Source of the DNA: Hemerocallis citrina
Lineage: Eukaryota > Streptophyta > Magnoliopsida > Asparagales > Asphodelaceae
DNA: 64,000 nucleotides
Assembly (NCBI GenBank): GCA_017893485.1
Contig: CM030363.1
Span: forward strand, 179,254,935 to 179,318,934
Direction of reading: 5' to 3'
Under the pieces are notes generated by a model. It was not told the origin of the DNA, searched no databases, and saw only the letters and a program-made list of their open reading frames with translations. Both the position numbers and the translations under genes were made by a program. Below are positions 45,738 through 58,690 of this stretch, piece by piece; the stretch's first letter is position 1, and each line of letters opens with the position of its first letter.

Positions 45738-47435
45738 TGGTGTGAATATTTGTAAGTGTAAAGAATTGCAACAAGTAGTATAGTTAACTAAAAAGAGTGT
45801 CGAACTCACAGAGACTAATTATTTTATTGAGTACTGATATTACTAGATTAATCACTATTTGGAAGATCAAAATTAAATAAAGAATGCAACTAAATTAAAT
45901 TAAGCTAAAGAAAAACTAACTAAATTAATTAAGAGAGACGGGTTATGAATTTATATTGTTTATTAATTGCAAAATCAATTCTAGGGCTTTTGACTTCACC
46001 TAGTTTATCCCACACAATTTATAATTCCATAAGAATAAAAAGGTTATTTTCCAAGTTGTAGACCAAAATTCCCAAATTATTTAATGTTTTCTCTCGAACA
46101 ACACCAAAAATATCTCTAACTAACAGTTTGTCATATCTTTATGCAAATTTAATTAATCAAAGACTCATTAAGTTCTGTGGATTTCTTAACAGTCACATCA
46201 ATCGCCGTAAATCATCTCTAATTTCGCTCAATTTATAGTGTTTAATTTATAGTTCTAAATAAAAAATTACCTCTCGGTCTCTTCATGATCCAATAAATCA
46301 TATAAATGTCTGTCCACCAATTGTACACATTAAGAAGAAAAATCAAACACACAACCATGAAAAAATAAAAAAATAATATGGAATTAAAATTGTTTTCTCA
46401 AAACTAGGCTACATCAAAGCCCTAGAAAAGTAAATTTAGTTCATAATAAAATTGCAACTAACAAATACTGTTTGGGATTTCATAATAAAAATTAGAGGAG
46501 AGAAAACAGATACAGAAGCAACTGTTTTGTAATATAAATTGCAAACCAAATTCTCAAAAACCGAGCCGTCAAGTAACAAGTCAGCAACTCTCTCTCCTTC
46601 TCTGTCCTCTGTCTCGAAAAGCGCCCCAGAAAGTCATGCCACTTGTGCTCTGTTTGAAAGTGCGCCAGTTAGAACAGAGCTGAAGCCCACGGCTGTTTTG
46701 CCACGTCAGCGTTCAGAACCTCTGCTGCTCTCCCATCTCTCTCCTCGTTCTTGATCCAACCGCTGAGTCTACAACTCCACGTCACCGCAGAGTCTCTGGC
46801 TCCCTCTCTGCCTATTCACGTTTTATTTTTTTAAGTTAGAGATCAACCATCGCTCTCTCTTTATCGTTCAGCGCTCCCCTTTTTCTTCAATCTGCTGTTG
46901 TATTTATAGGAGTAGGAGACGTAGGAATTAGGGTTTTATTTTTGCAGAAAAACCCCTATTCTTTATTTATTTGTTTCCTTCTTTTATCTGCTCTTTATTT
47001 CTTGAAACACGTGCTGCACAAATAAACAAAATAAAATCATGATTTAGAATTAAAAATAAAATTTTAAATTCAAATTAATTAGCTGAAATTAAACTAACTA
47101 ATTTTCATATTAGCTTTATCGAAACCCTTTTAAAATTTGTTTATTCTTTCTACACTCTATTGACAATTAAAATTTGTATTTTGCTTTTCTTATTGCCAAA
47201 TTGTAAAATTTAAAATTCAACAAAAAAATAAAAAATAATTAATCATTCTTCTAGTTTTGTTTGTTGATTTTTAACGAAAATATTCACTTTTTGCATCAAA
47301 AATCTTATTTCTTCAAAAAATACTTAATTAATTGAAATATAAGGAAATAAGATGAATTATTAACAAGATAAACGAATACAAGCTATTTTTATGGGTAAAT
47401 GAGTACAAATATTTATGTAAAAATAGTATACATCA
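45738..47435 (-). repeat. 3' LTR of element G (1698 bp)
   Basis: Very similar to 50693-52388 with scattered substitutions and small indels. TATA box at 46901-46908 (TATAAATA on the minus strand). Confidence 0.93.
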
Positions 47436-47449
47436 AATACCCCCAAACT
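47436..47449 (-). other. Polypurine tract of element G
   Basis: AAGTTTGGGGGTATT on the minus strand beside the 3' LTR, the usual Athila form. Confidence 0.85.
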
Positions 47450-47953
47450 TAAGATTTTGCTTGTTCTCGAGCAAAAAGTAGCCATGAATAAAAGGATAAT
47501 AATCAATAATAGGCTCAATTCATCACACTAAGAAATCTTATCATGCAAGCATCAAAATTTCAATAAAAAATAAAAACAATAGCAAATAAAGTAAAATCAA
47601 ACATACTCATTTTCTCCAGTGCAATTATTTATTCATAATTCCAAATCCAATTATATTTTTCATGCAATTAATATAATTATAGTATGTAACAACTTCATCT
47701 GTAATTTTTCCTTCTCACTACTACAAATCGAGTAGCAAACTAGATTTTTTTCTTCTTCTCTAACTAGTCACTTGCCTTTTTACGCGAATGCAAACATTTG
47801 TGATGAATTCACCCGCTTACTCAACAAGCCACAAACTTAGAGTGCTTTGCATACTCATTTTTCAAGATGCCGTTTGACGTAAAAGTACACATTTGTGATG
47901 AATTCCCCTAGTTACTAAGTGACTCAAAACATTGGAGTAGATTGACTTTATTC

Positions 47954-48007
<54 letters not shown>

Positions 48008-48769
48008 CATTATTACTCTATTTACTTAAACTCTGTTTAGGACTAGATCAAAGGGGATAATCACAAGAAAAAGCATCACATTTTTTTTTTAATGTATAAT
48101 CGCATGACTCTTACAATTGTGTATGTAATTTTGAAATTCAATAGTCCTAAAGTAAATAAGTATGCTTAATCTTGCTTTATAATCAATTGTCTATCCTAAA
48201 AATTATTTCAATGCTTAGCACAATAAATGACTCAAAAGAGTAATGGTGAGCCCAATTGAAATCCCTTTTTGTTTTGTTTTGTTTTTCAAAAATAAACAAT
48301 AAATTTGTAAACCTTTCCCCCAAACTTGAATATCACATTGTCCTTAATGGGAAAGAAAAAAAAGAAAAAAACCAAAAAGGATGCAAAAAGTTCAGAATTT
48401 CTCCCCTGATTCGTCTTAAAAATTCTGCATGCGTGGCGTTTAGTTTTTCAGCGATATCTGGAGCTGTAGGTGTCCAAATGGGATGATTTTTTTTTGCTGG
48501 AAAGCTAAGACGATAGGCTACAATCGCTCTTTGAAACTTTTTTCTAGATTCTGACTCCATACCGCTCAAAAACAGCTATCAATGTAGGTGTATAAAACAG
48601 CTCTGCTCGGCGACTTTCAAATTCATGCAATCCTACAAAATAAAATCAAAAATTAAAATTATAATAAACTAAAAGAAAAATCAAATCTAAATGCAGTAAA
48701 AGAAAACATGGGTTGCCTCCCAAGAAGCGCTAAGTTTTAAGTCTTCAGCTAGACTTGATAGTGAGATGG
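47450..48769 (-). other. Non-coding spacer of element G with (TA)n
   Basis: Where Athila elements carry pol and envelope-like genes, only about 1.3 kb of AT-rich sequence remains, with a (TA)n tract at about 47957-48002 and the Athila phrase GGGAGGCAACCCATGT near 48715. Short frames here have no domains. Confidence 0.75.
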
Positions 48770-50469
48770 TTATGTGACGCCAAGATCCAACAACATCAAA
48801 ACATCTTTTCTAATACTTCTCTTTAGGTGTGGATCATGTTCAAGCTCTAGTTTGAGCCGTTTCTTCCATGATGATGATGTCTTTGATTCTCCCATCTCTT
48901 TGAATTTTTTCTGAAAGAATGAATGAATAGAGGGTGCAACATCCAAATACATAACACATTCTGAAATTTTTTCTTTTTCAGATTCAAGACTTGCTAAATT
49001 TATTGAACATACATCGATTGGTAACTTTTCAGCTTCAGCACTATGTCCCTCGCCCATAATTAAATCAGTTTCACTTACTTGAAAAGATGACTGTTCTTCG
49101 GTAGGAACCTCCATGGACTTAAGAACATCAAATGTTACTTGCTCATGCTGCGTTTGTTTCTCCACAATTTGTTCGTACTCTTCTTCCTTTGCAACCACAT
49201 TTTGTTCGGCAATTTCTTCTTGTGGTTGCTCAATTGTTCTTTCGCTTCTATGTGTTATTGCTTTGACATGCTCCTCGGGATTAACAACTGTGTTGCTTGG
49301 TAATGTTCCTGCAGTTTTTTTCATTAAGAATATTTGAAAAACATCAAGATTGCGAATGGAAGCCGATGTTGAATTTGCAACATTTTTGATTGCCAAATTT
49401 ATCTTTTGTATGTATTGTTTTGTGTTTTGCATGTAGTGCATAAACATATCTTCAACTGTCGGCTTCTTTTCTTGCTGTGGAAAATTTTAAGGTGGTCCAA
49501 TTGCTCCTTGATTGTTGTTCCATGGAAAATTGGGGGTGTTTCTCCATTCTTGATGATATGTGTTAGAATAAGGATTGTTTTGATATTGAAAATTTGATAC
49601 GTAATTTGCTTGATTGAAATTTGATTGAGAAAAAGGGTTCCCCACTTGGCAATTTGCACTTGAATGATTTTCTGCACAAAGATTACAAATCATATTAGAT
49701 TGAATTGCATTAAAATTCATGTTTCCTATTTGTTTAGATAAAATATCAATTTTTGCATTTAAAGTAGAAATAGGATCAAGTTCAAAAACTCTAGCCACTT
49801 TTCTTGGCATTGTTCTTTCTGAAGACCACTGGTAATTATTTGATGTCATCTCCTCTAAAAGTTCATAGTCTACTTCATGAGTTTTGCTCATAAGTGCACC
49901 TCCAGCTGCTGCGTCAATTATAGATCGATGTGTAACTCCCAAACCATTATAGAATATTTGAATTTGCAGCCATTTCAGTAGTTCATGATGAGAACACTTT
50001 CTCAATAACTCTTTGTACCTCTTTCATGCATCATACAAAGACTCGATCTCAAATTGAATGAATGTGCCAATATCATTCCTTAGTTTTGCTGTCTTTTTTG
50101 GCGGAAAATACTTAGCCAAAAAATTTTGTGCAAGTCCCTACCAAGTAGTAATACTACCGGGTGGTAGATAATGTAGCCAAGCCTTCGCCTTATCTCGTAG
50201 TGAAAAAAGAAAGTGTCTCAATCTGATTGCATCATCTGATACTTCGTTGTGCTTGAAAGTGTCGCAAATTTCCAGAAAGTTTGCAATGTGAACATAAGGT
50301 TCCTCGTGCGGTAGTCCCCAAAATTGAACAGTCTTATGAATCAATTGAATAATGGCCGGTTTAATCTCAAAATCGTTAGCTTCAATAACCGGCTCTTTAT
50401 GCTTGATATTGTTCCATAAATTGAGGGCATAGCATAGTCTCTCAAAGCCTTGTTCTCATAGTTCGCCAT
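48770..50469 (-). pseudogene. Athila-type gag of element G
   Basis: Starts at ATG 50469 (MANYENKALRDY). A frame change near 50370 is followed by EIKPAIIQLIHKTVQFWGL, the capsid-like core (RLRHFLFSLRDKAKAWL, NFLAKYFPP) and a zinc-knuckle-like CNLCAENHSSANC near 49685. Next come the Asn/Tyr-rich tail (NPYSNTYHQEWRNTPNFPW) and, in another frame, a C-terminal part (GTLPSNTVVNPEEHVKAIT) ending at 48770. Stops at 50138 (after a TGG) and near 50020 (TGA for a likely TGG), plus the frame break near 49480, inactivate it. Typical of Athila gag. Confidence 0.9.
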
Positions 50470-50668
50470 GATATGTATTTGTATGTCCTGAAATATAAGT
50501 ATTGAAAAAAATTGAAAAACTCAAAAAAATAAAATAAGAAAAATAAATAAAAGTAAAAGTAATTCAAAAGAAAATAAAGAGGTAAAATAAAAAAAAAATT
50601 TAAAAGATAAAAAAAATCCAAACTAGTAATAATCTAGCAATTTTCAATATCAGTAAAAGAATAACTAG

Positions 50669-50686
50669 TCCCCAGTAGCGGCGCCA
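50669..50686 (-). other. Primer binding site of element G (tRNA-Asp type)
   Basis: Minus strand TGGCGCCGCTACTGGGGA, six bases after the 5' LTR; close to the Athila tRNA-Asp site. Confidence 0.88.
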
Positions 50687-50692
50687 AAAACT

Positions 50693-52388
50693 TGATGTGA
50701 ATATTTGCAGGTGTACAAAATCGCAACAAGTAGTATAGTTAAGTGAAAAGAGTGTCGAACCCACATGGACTAATTATTTTATTGAGTACTGATATTACTA
50801 GATGAATCACTATTTGGAAGATCGAAATTAAATAAAGAATGCAACTAAATTAAATTAAGCTAAAGAAAAACTAACTAAATTAATTAAGAGAGACGGGTTA
50901 TGAATTTATATTGTTTATTAATTGCAAAATCAATTTTAGGACTTTTGATTTCACCTAGTTTATCCAACACAATTTATAATTCCATAAGAATAAAAAGATT
51001 ATTTTTCCAAGTTGTAGACCAAAATCCCCAAATTATTTAATATTTTCTCTCGAACAACACCAAAAATATCTCCAACTAACAGTTTGTCATATTTCTATGC
51101 AAATTTAATTAATTAAAGACTCATTAAGTTATGTGGATTTTTTACGGTCACATCAATCGCAGTAAATCATCTCTAATTTCGCTCAATTAATGATGTTTAA
51201 TTTATAGTTTTAAATCACAAATTACCTATCGGTCTCTCCATGATCCAATAAATCATACAAATGTCTGTCCACCAATTGTACGCATTAAGAATAAAAATCA
51301 AACACACAACCATGAAAAAATAAAAAAATAATATGAAATTAAAATTATGTTCTCAAAACTAGGCTACTTCAATGCCCTAGAAAAATAAATTTAGTTCATA
51401 ATAAAATTGCAACTAACAAATACTGTTTGGAATTGCATAATAAAAATTAGAGAGAAAAGAGATACAGAAGCAACTGTTTTGTAATATAAATTGCAAACCA
51501 AATTCTCGAAAACCGAGCCGTCAAGTAACAAGTTAGTAACTCTCTCTCCTTCTCCGTCCTCTGTCTCGAAAAGCGCCCCAGAAAGTCATGCCATGTGTGC
51601 TCCGTACCGAAAAGTGCGCCAGTCAGAACAGAGCTAAAGCCCACGGTTGTTTTGCCACGTCAGCGCTCAAAACCTCTGCTGCTCTCCTGTGTCTCTCCTC
51701 ATTCTTGATCCGAGCATTGAGTCTACGACTCCACGTCACCGCAGAGTCCCTGGCTCCCTCTCTGCCATTCACGTTTGATTTTTTTAAGTTAGAGATCAGC
51801 CGTCGCTCTTTCTCTATCGTTCAGTGCTCCCCTTTTTCTTCAATCTGCTGTTGTATTTATAAGAGTAGGAGACGTAGGAATTAGAATTTTATTTTTGCAG
51901 AAAAACCCCTATTCTTTATTTATTTGTTTCATTCTCTTATCTGCTCTTTATTTCTTGAAACACGTGTTGCACACATAAACAAAATAAAATCAGGATTTAG
52001 AATTAAAAATAAAAATTTAAATTCAAATTAATTAGTTCAAATTAAACTAACTAATTTTCATATTAGCTTTATCAAAACCCTTTTAAAATTTGTTTATTCT
52101 TTCTACACTCTATTGACAATTAAAATTTGTATTTTGCTTTTCATATTGCCAAATTGTAAAATTTAAAATTCAACAAAATAAATAAAAATTAATTAATCAT
52201 TCTTCTTGTTTTGTTTGTTGATTTTTAAAGAAAATATTCACTTTTTGCATCAAAAATCTTATTTCATAAAAAATACTTAATTAATTGAAATATAAGGAAA
52301 TAAGATAAATTATTAACAAGATAAACGAATACAAACTATTTTTATGGTTAAATGAGTACAAATATTTATTTAAAAATAGTACACATCA
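50693..52388 (-). repeat. 5' LTR of element G (1696 bp)
   Basis: Partner of 45738-47435. TATA box at 51854-51861 on the minus strand. Confidence 0.93.
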
Positions 52389-52757
52389 GCATCATATGTG
52401 CAAAAATTAAAAAAATGCATTTTTAATTAAAATAAAAATGTGGGGTATTACAATACGAGTATGAAAACTCATTTTTTGGCAAGTGAAATTGAGAACTAGA
52501 GTGTAGCTAAGCCTCATACCGGCATCGAAAAGAAATATGTTGAAATGAATTTTGAAATGAAAAGACCAAGATCGGGTCATGTTGTATAAATGGTTAAGAC
52601 CGGTATAGTGGAAAGGCTAACTCTAGATAATTGATTTTTTTGTTCATGATTCAAATAACTAAGGACTAGATACATAGTGAAGATGTGATGAAAATAAGAG
52701 AAAAACATGAGTATGAGGGCCTTGAAGCTACGATGTGAGAATATTTACAGGCTGTCT

Positions 52758-52902
52758 TCACGATGCGTCGTGACATGACGTGGGTATGTCTCCAGGAGTC
52801 CGTACCACAGGCGACGCTCGTGGGGTGTTTGGTGACTCCGGGTGGTGTCATGTCCCATGACGGAGGCTGAATTGTCCATAGGTTCTTCACGATGCGTCGT
52901 GA
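52758..52902 (+). other. Duplicated leader hairpins of LTR E
   Basis: 52758-52773 and 52887-52902, 129 bp apart, stem TCACGA/TCGTGA with loop TGCG, inside an identical direct repeat that runs on to CATGACGTGGG. They lie 634-778 nt before the LTR 3' end at 53536. Confidence 0.72.
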
Positions 52903-53536
52903 CATGACGTGGGATTCTCCTCCAGGCTGTCTAGACATAAGCTTGTAACTCATAGAACATCTAGGATACTTATCGTAGTTACAGTAATAGTTTAAGTCAT
53001 GACGAGGGATTGAACCCTACAAGATGAAGATCGGTTAAGGGCTTTCCCTCAGACCTATGTAGTATGGGATGCATAGAATCTAAGCAAGTGTGCATTAGTG
53101 TCATGTAATATACATAACTGCATTAAGAACTAAGTGCACCGCACAGCACGACATCTATAGGATAATCCCTTGTAGTTTTATTTGTGATCAAGTTTGTGGT
53201 TTGTTTAAGTATTTGAGAACGTTATACTGTTCCGGCATAGAGAGGACAGCCATGTATAATATTTCGTCGGTTGTAAGCAACTGACGTGCCCACAGTTTCT
53301 ATGCAGGGTAAAGTGATTAACAAGACTAAGGAATGCATGCTGATTAAAGAATGATTCAAGTGTTGTACATTTCAATTCGTGTAAATTGTTGTAAATTGCT
53401 TCCGCTGTAAATATGTAATGTAAATGTAAACTCTGATGTAACAAAAGTTTTTATTTCCTTGTAAAATTATGCGAAGAGAAGTGTAAAGATCCTGTGGAAC
53501 TTCGAATTCAGTCTGTTTTGGAATTCGGGGTGTTAC

Positions 53537-55500
53537 ACAGCCAAATGATGGGCGTCCCTCTGAGTTTCAGGTACTTCCGAGCGAGTCTGGGATTGAACGC
53601 GCTTTCGAGCAGTTCTCACCAGTGGTATATCGCCTCCGGGTCCAAGCTGTGTGTAGTGCACAACCATCCGAGTTCTATAAAGGGTTGGAGGTTCAAGTAC
53701 TTTATCGTCTATAGTCCTGAGCCCTAGGACATACCGACCTCATGGTCGTACGGTCCTGCTCTAAACAATCCCTTAAAGCTTGAAGAGCTCTCTATAGGGG
53801 AGCAGGTGGAGTTCGACAGGCTATTTGATGATAACTTGAGTATCGATTGATCCAAGGTGACAGAGATGTCACTCACGGTCAGCGAGTTAAGCCCTTATGT
53901 TCCTTGTGAGTTTCCTCCCCTTATAACACTTATTGTTAATTTTCTAAGGGATTTTCAAATATGTTCTGATTTGTTTTTTTTCATCCTCGGGAGACGATGA
54001 CATCGACGTCCTCTTGGCTTCTCCGACAGCCCAGTGAGCCACCGAGGATAAGGGGAAGAAGAGGGAGATGACACCGAGTGTCGAAGCGTCCCCAAAGGGT
54101 TGATCGAAGAGGGTGAGGGGGACGAGACCTTGACTATCCGGGATCCAGAGGATTCTTCCCAAGCAGATCCGAGCGAGAGATCGATCTGAGCTCAAGAACT
54201 GATGGAATCTCCTATGCCGTCAATCCACCCGTTCCTGGAGGAGGTCATTCTTGAGAAGACCCAGGTAACCTTCACGCATGACTGGTCAGTGAAGGTTGTT
54301 GACTCCATCATGGAATCCTGGATGGCCATCGAGGTGGTGAATTATTCTACACCTCCGAGGGAAAGGAAAGTCCTTACTAATGAGATGTTCGGCTCGGCTT
54401 ACCTTTGATATGCTTAGCACTCGGTGGAGGTATGTGTTCATTCCAGAGCGACTGCATCCCTTTGTTGGTATTTTATCACTATTTTCCTCTTCGCTATAGG
54501 TCATGCTCTACGGGGGTGAGCTCATGAGGTAGTACGACGATGATTTGAAGTCGGCCGAACGCAGGGATCAATGGTTTGATTTGAAGTCACAGAAAGAGAA
54601 GACTCGGGTGGATGGGCTGGTAAAGAGGGTGAAGGAATTGGAGATAAAGGTAGACAATGCGGTAGGGTAGATCGCGCGGGCCCATGAGGAGGGCTACTAG
54701 TTGGCCCTTCAACATGTTCGGGATAGGCATCCCCGCATCAACCTTGTTGACTTCTGCTTCGATCCGGAATCAGATTCCAATGACAGTCCGTCGACCCCGA
54801 GGGAAATCCCTCTCGACGTTGCCGTTCCAGTCGAGTGTGCGGGGGCTGAAGCAGAATCCCCTCATTCTCCTTCTCGGGAGGTCCTCTTTTAACTTAGAGA
54901 GTTTTTTTTATCCCCAATTATGTAGACGTCGGGCACGGACTGGCCACCGGATATCTAGTAAATTTTTGTTTAATGAAACTGCACAACTTACTTTGACCAT
55001 TCGTTTCGTGTTAATCTGAGTCGAGATGTCGTTTTGCTGAACAGGTGGTGAGGTATGAGCCTCAGAAGGAGGACCTCGAGAGCGAGGTTCGCACACTCCT
55101 TAGCAAGCACGCTCAGGCCGAGGAGATTATCACCCACCTTTGTAAGGAGGCAACTGCTCGGGAAGGGGCATTTGGTTTCCATATTAGTCGGTAGGAAGAG
55201 GTGGCTCGGGAACTAGCTTGTATGAAGGCGTTGTTTCCCGACACTGACATAACTCTTGCTCAGGCTGACATTGGCGGGCCTACTCGTCCCTTCAACAGTC
55301 AATCCTCGGATTCTATCCTTAGATGGATGCTTGTGGAAAAGGACTTTGAATACTTCCGGTTAAGGGCTAGGCTGGCAGAGGTGAGCCAGACGTCCACCTT
55401 TTATAGTCCATTCTCGATGTTGGAGCCTTACCATGGGATCCGTTCGAGAGCGGGGGTTCCGGGGGAGGCCCGGAGTGGGGTAGCATGATCTAACATGTAG
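53537..55500 (+). pseudogene. LARD H internal ORF remnant (plant gypsy-type transposon protein-like)
   Basis: Plus-strand pieces interrupted by many stops: MGVPLSFRYFRASLGL ... SSIKGWRFKYFIVYSP, LEELSIGEQVEFDRLFDDNL, a charged middle, PRERKVLTNEMFGSAYL, a coiled-coil region (LKSQKEKTRVDGLVKRVKEL) and FCFDPESDSNDSP, then ESEVRTLLSKHAQAEEII. The first part resembles the 'putative gypsy-type transposon' domain and the later coiled coil is typical of the second ORF of LARD/Tat-related plant elements. Function unknown. It follows directly after LTR E, so H was the host of E. Confidence 0.55.
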
Positions 55501-55873
55501 CCAGAGTGAGAGTGTAACCCTCGTTCCCGTAAATACATATTTTCTGAGTAATTTTCTGTATTTCGATTATTTATAAATTTAGTTTATGTTAAATTCATTT
55601 TTTGGAATTTTTCTATTAAAATTTTTTTCTAATCGAAAATTTTGTTTATTATGAATAACGGTGTGTTTTAACTGTACTTTTCATTTTATAGTTGATCGAC
55701 TATTTATATTTTTTAGCCAAATAAAAAATATTTTGATTTACTTTAATAAATTTGTGAAACTCAATTCCTATTTCGTTACATAACTTCATTATAATTATTT
55801 TCATTATTTTTATTACTATTATTGAATTATTTTCGCGAACGTGTTGAATCCAAACTATATTCCGTCATGTAAT

Positions 55874-55877
<4 letters not shown>

Positions 55878-55906
<29 letters not shown>

Positions 55907-55985
55907 TTGTAAAGCCCATTGATTTTAATATAATCTTGTATTATTATCTAGTAATATGAGGTCCATCATTTAAAGCCCAAATTAC

Positions 55986-56053
<68 letters not shown>
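55878..56053 (+). repeat. Microsatellites (ATT)n, (TA)n and (TG)n
   Basis: (ATT)n at about 55878-55906, then (TA)n directly followed by (TG)n at about 55988-56053 within J1. Confidence 0.9.
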
Positions 56054-56056
<3 letters not shown>

Positions 56057-58544
56057 GCATTATTTATTAATATATAATCTGAGCCCAACCCAAGCCCATA
56101 CCCTATTGAATTATAACCCAAACCCAAACCCGCATCTTATTGGATCCCAAACCCGAACCCTTTAACCCAATTCTTCCCTTAATCTGCTTTTGACCAGATT
56201 AACCCCCAACAACTGCACATCTGCGTATCTCCTATTTTTCCTCTCTTACGTTTCCCCACTATCTCAACTATCCCCCATTATCTGTCTCTCTCTCTCTTCC
56301 TTAAACAGTTATTCAAATCCCAACAAATACAACCCTTCATCTTCTCCACAACAACCACACTCTTCAATTTCCAAAAACTTTCCTTCACTGTTCACACAAC
56401 CCTTGTTTACTGTGTAGACCTAACCCCTACCCCTAACCCAAGCTACTGTTGAAACCCAAGAAACCCCGGAGCTGATTCATCTTCCCCGACCTCTTACCTC
56501 CCCCATCCCGTCACCCCGTCTCGACTGCACAACCGGCGTCGAGCCGCCACCACCGCTCGCGACCCTCTACCTCCCCTATTGCCTTTTGCCGCTACTCCTT
56601 CTCGTCATCCTGCTCGAGCATCGCCCAAACAACCCCAGCGAGTCCCACTCATTGCCATTTGATCACCCTCATCTATGTCTCCCCGTTCACCTCGCAACCA
56701 CCGCAGATCCCCTAGCCCCTTGTCGTCATCGTCCAAGCCCAAACACCTCATTATTTTTGCTTCCCCTATTTTTGGTGTGAAACAGAGTCGTGTCGAGCCG
56801 CCGTCCCGTTGCTGTGTTGCTCCTCGACCGCAGTGCCACAACTAGTGTCCCCACCGATAGTCGCCTCGTCGCTGTTGCCATCTTCGCCAGCTACCGTGGT
56901 CGTTGTCCCCTTTCCTGCCAATGCTCTCTCTCTCTCTCTGTCACTTGGAGAAGATGAAGCAAGATTGGATAGTTGGCGTGTTTGCTGTTCGGGTGGAGGG
57001 GATCCCATTTTTGGTGTCTGTTGTGTTGAGGAGGGATCTAAGTTGGTTTGCTGTTTTGGTGTGTTCGCTGTTCGTGGGTGTAGGAGATCCCGACTCAGTG
57101 TTTTGCTGTTCTGGGATCTGAGTCGCTATTTTGCTGTTTTGGTGTCTTACCCATGGCTCGCACGTATTAGTGCTTTGTGTTCGTGAATTGTCACCCAGAA
57201 TCCTAATCCCGTTATTCTCAATATTTCCGATCTAACGTCATTGTTAAAGGCAAGTCATCTCACTCTCGAATTCTATTGTATCGTATTCAAGATTATTTAT
57301 TGAATCCTGCAAGTAGATCCATATTGTTTATTGTTATCTATCGTTGGGATACTATGGATTTATACGAGCGAATCTAAGTAGTAGTCTTTACTTCGTGCCG
57401 ACTTTTGCCTCTGATTTATAGAGATCTTGCATTGCATTCATGTAGTTAATTATTGAATATAGGAATAGAAATTATTATTGTATTTCATGTCATGACATTA
57501 CACAACTATTGTAGATTATATGCTAGTGTTTATTGTTCATATGATTGATGATGGTGTGTTAATTGATTGTGATTGGTAGGGTTATGGACATTATACATCT
57601 TAATACCATGTTCACATAGATATAACTTGCTGTGATTTATGTTGTTAACCCCTAACTCATCGTTCATAACATTTTAACCTTTTTGTCCATGAAGAACATG
57701 TTGAAACCCTGAAATTTATTGCCAACCTGAACATTGTCATGCTGTTTCGACCTAGATAATGTCATCAAAATCAATAACTTTCTGAATATTAAATGTAGCC
57801 CCATATTTCTAGTTTCCAGAACATCCAGAATTTTTGAATTCCGACTTATATTGCATGAGTTATGACCATTTTACTGCAGCTGCGCTGTATTTTCAGATTC
57901 ACACACATACCATGTTAAGCTGATGAATTAGATGAACTAATGATCAAATATCACCATGATAATTTCCATATTGATAGCCAACATGCTTAGGGTAATGAAA
58001 ATTATTTTTACTAATTTTTACAATAAATATTTACTGTTGTTACAACTGAGACTAATTAATACTGATAACCAGCCAGAAACGATAACTTATAAAGAATACT
58101 AAAATTCACCTAGCTACTGTTGTTGGAATTTGGACTTTAAATATGCGTTGGAACCGGGCAGGAGTCTAGTTTCTAAATCTTTTGAAGGATCCACATTTGC
58201 TATCCTGTAGTAACGGAAATTCTGATTTTGGTACAGCAACTTACTGCTGTCCAGAATTGTGTTTCTATGTTTAATATTATATAATTGAATCTACAATGTT
58301 GAATTTGGTGTATTTGATTATATAGAGTACATTGCATGATCTTAGGGTTGTGTTGTCATCATTCTAGTATGCCTTATTAATCGCATTATCGTTTCACATT
58401 GATAATTCTGTCCCTATTGTTCCCTATTAGTATTGCATGTTAATTGAATAAAGAATGTTAATCAAGTTGGGGTTAAGGGTTGACTAGGGTAGTTGATAAT
58501 ATAGTGACTGTACTCGAAAATGTGGGCCTCGTTCCCAAAAGATC

Positions 58545-58690
58545 GTTATCTTCATTTTGCAAGAAATTGCAAATGGCCAGTATTATCGTCATTGTGCAAG
58601 AAATTGCAAATGGCCAGTGTTATCGTCATTGTGCAAGATTTTGCAAATGGCCACTGTTATCGTAATTGTGCAAGAAATTGCCACAATAGC
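58545..58690 (+). repeat. Hairpin minisatellite in J1
   Basis: Four units of about 42 bp. The first unit has a perfect 7-bp stem TTTGCAA/TTGCAAA around GAAA, a GNRA-type loop; others keep GCAA/TTGC. It sits at the same LTR position as the arrays of D and J2 but is unrelated in sequence. Confidence 0.72.

Larger units (their letters stand above)
45738..52388 (-). mobile_element. Element G: Athila-lineage gag-only element (TR-GAG type)
   Basis: 6651 bp. LTRs at 45738-47435 and 50693-52388 start TG(A/G)TGTGAATATT and end CATCA. Flanks ACATC (45733-45737) and GCATC (52389-52393) are a 4/5 target duplication. Sense (right to left): 5' LTR, tRNA-Asp primer site, Athila-type gag, non-coding spacer, polypurine tract, 3' LTR. 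No protease, RT, RNase H or integrase is present, so it depended on another element. Confidence 0.9.
42368..52452 (-). mobile_element. Solo LTR F, minus orientation, inside LTR E and split by G
   Basis: Left end CGTAACGCCTCGAATTCC (first T changed to C), right end GGGGTATTACA, perfect 5-bp duplication ATACG (42363-42367, 52453-52457). LTR E continues on both sides. Without G it is about 3.4 kb. No internal region. TATA box at 45231-45237. Confidence 0.88.
40169..53536 (+). mobile_element. 3' LTR of element E, split by solo LTR F
   Basis: Begins TGTAACACCC after the polypurine tract and ends GGAATTCGGGGTGTTACA. Removing F with its target copy leaves 40169-42367 plus 52458-53536, about 3.28 kb. 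TATA box at 40719-40726. It carries two tRNA-like modules and two hairpins. Confidence 0.9.

Noticed and set aside
56400..56460. Telomere-like CCCTAA words
   Set aside because: A few irregular CCTAACCC words only, not a tandem telomeric repeat.
56766..57186. Overlapping ORFs of 72-125 aa in J1
   Set aside because: GC-rich leader of a D-family LTR; frames on both strands, none conserved in D or J2.
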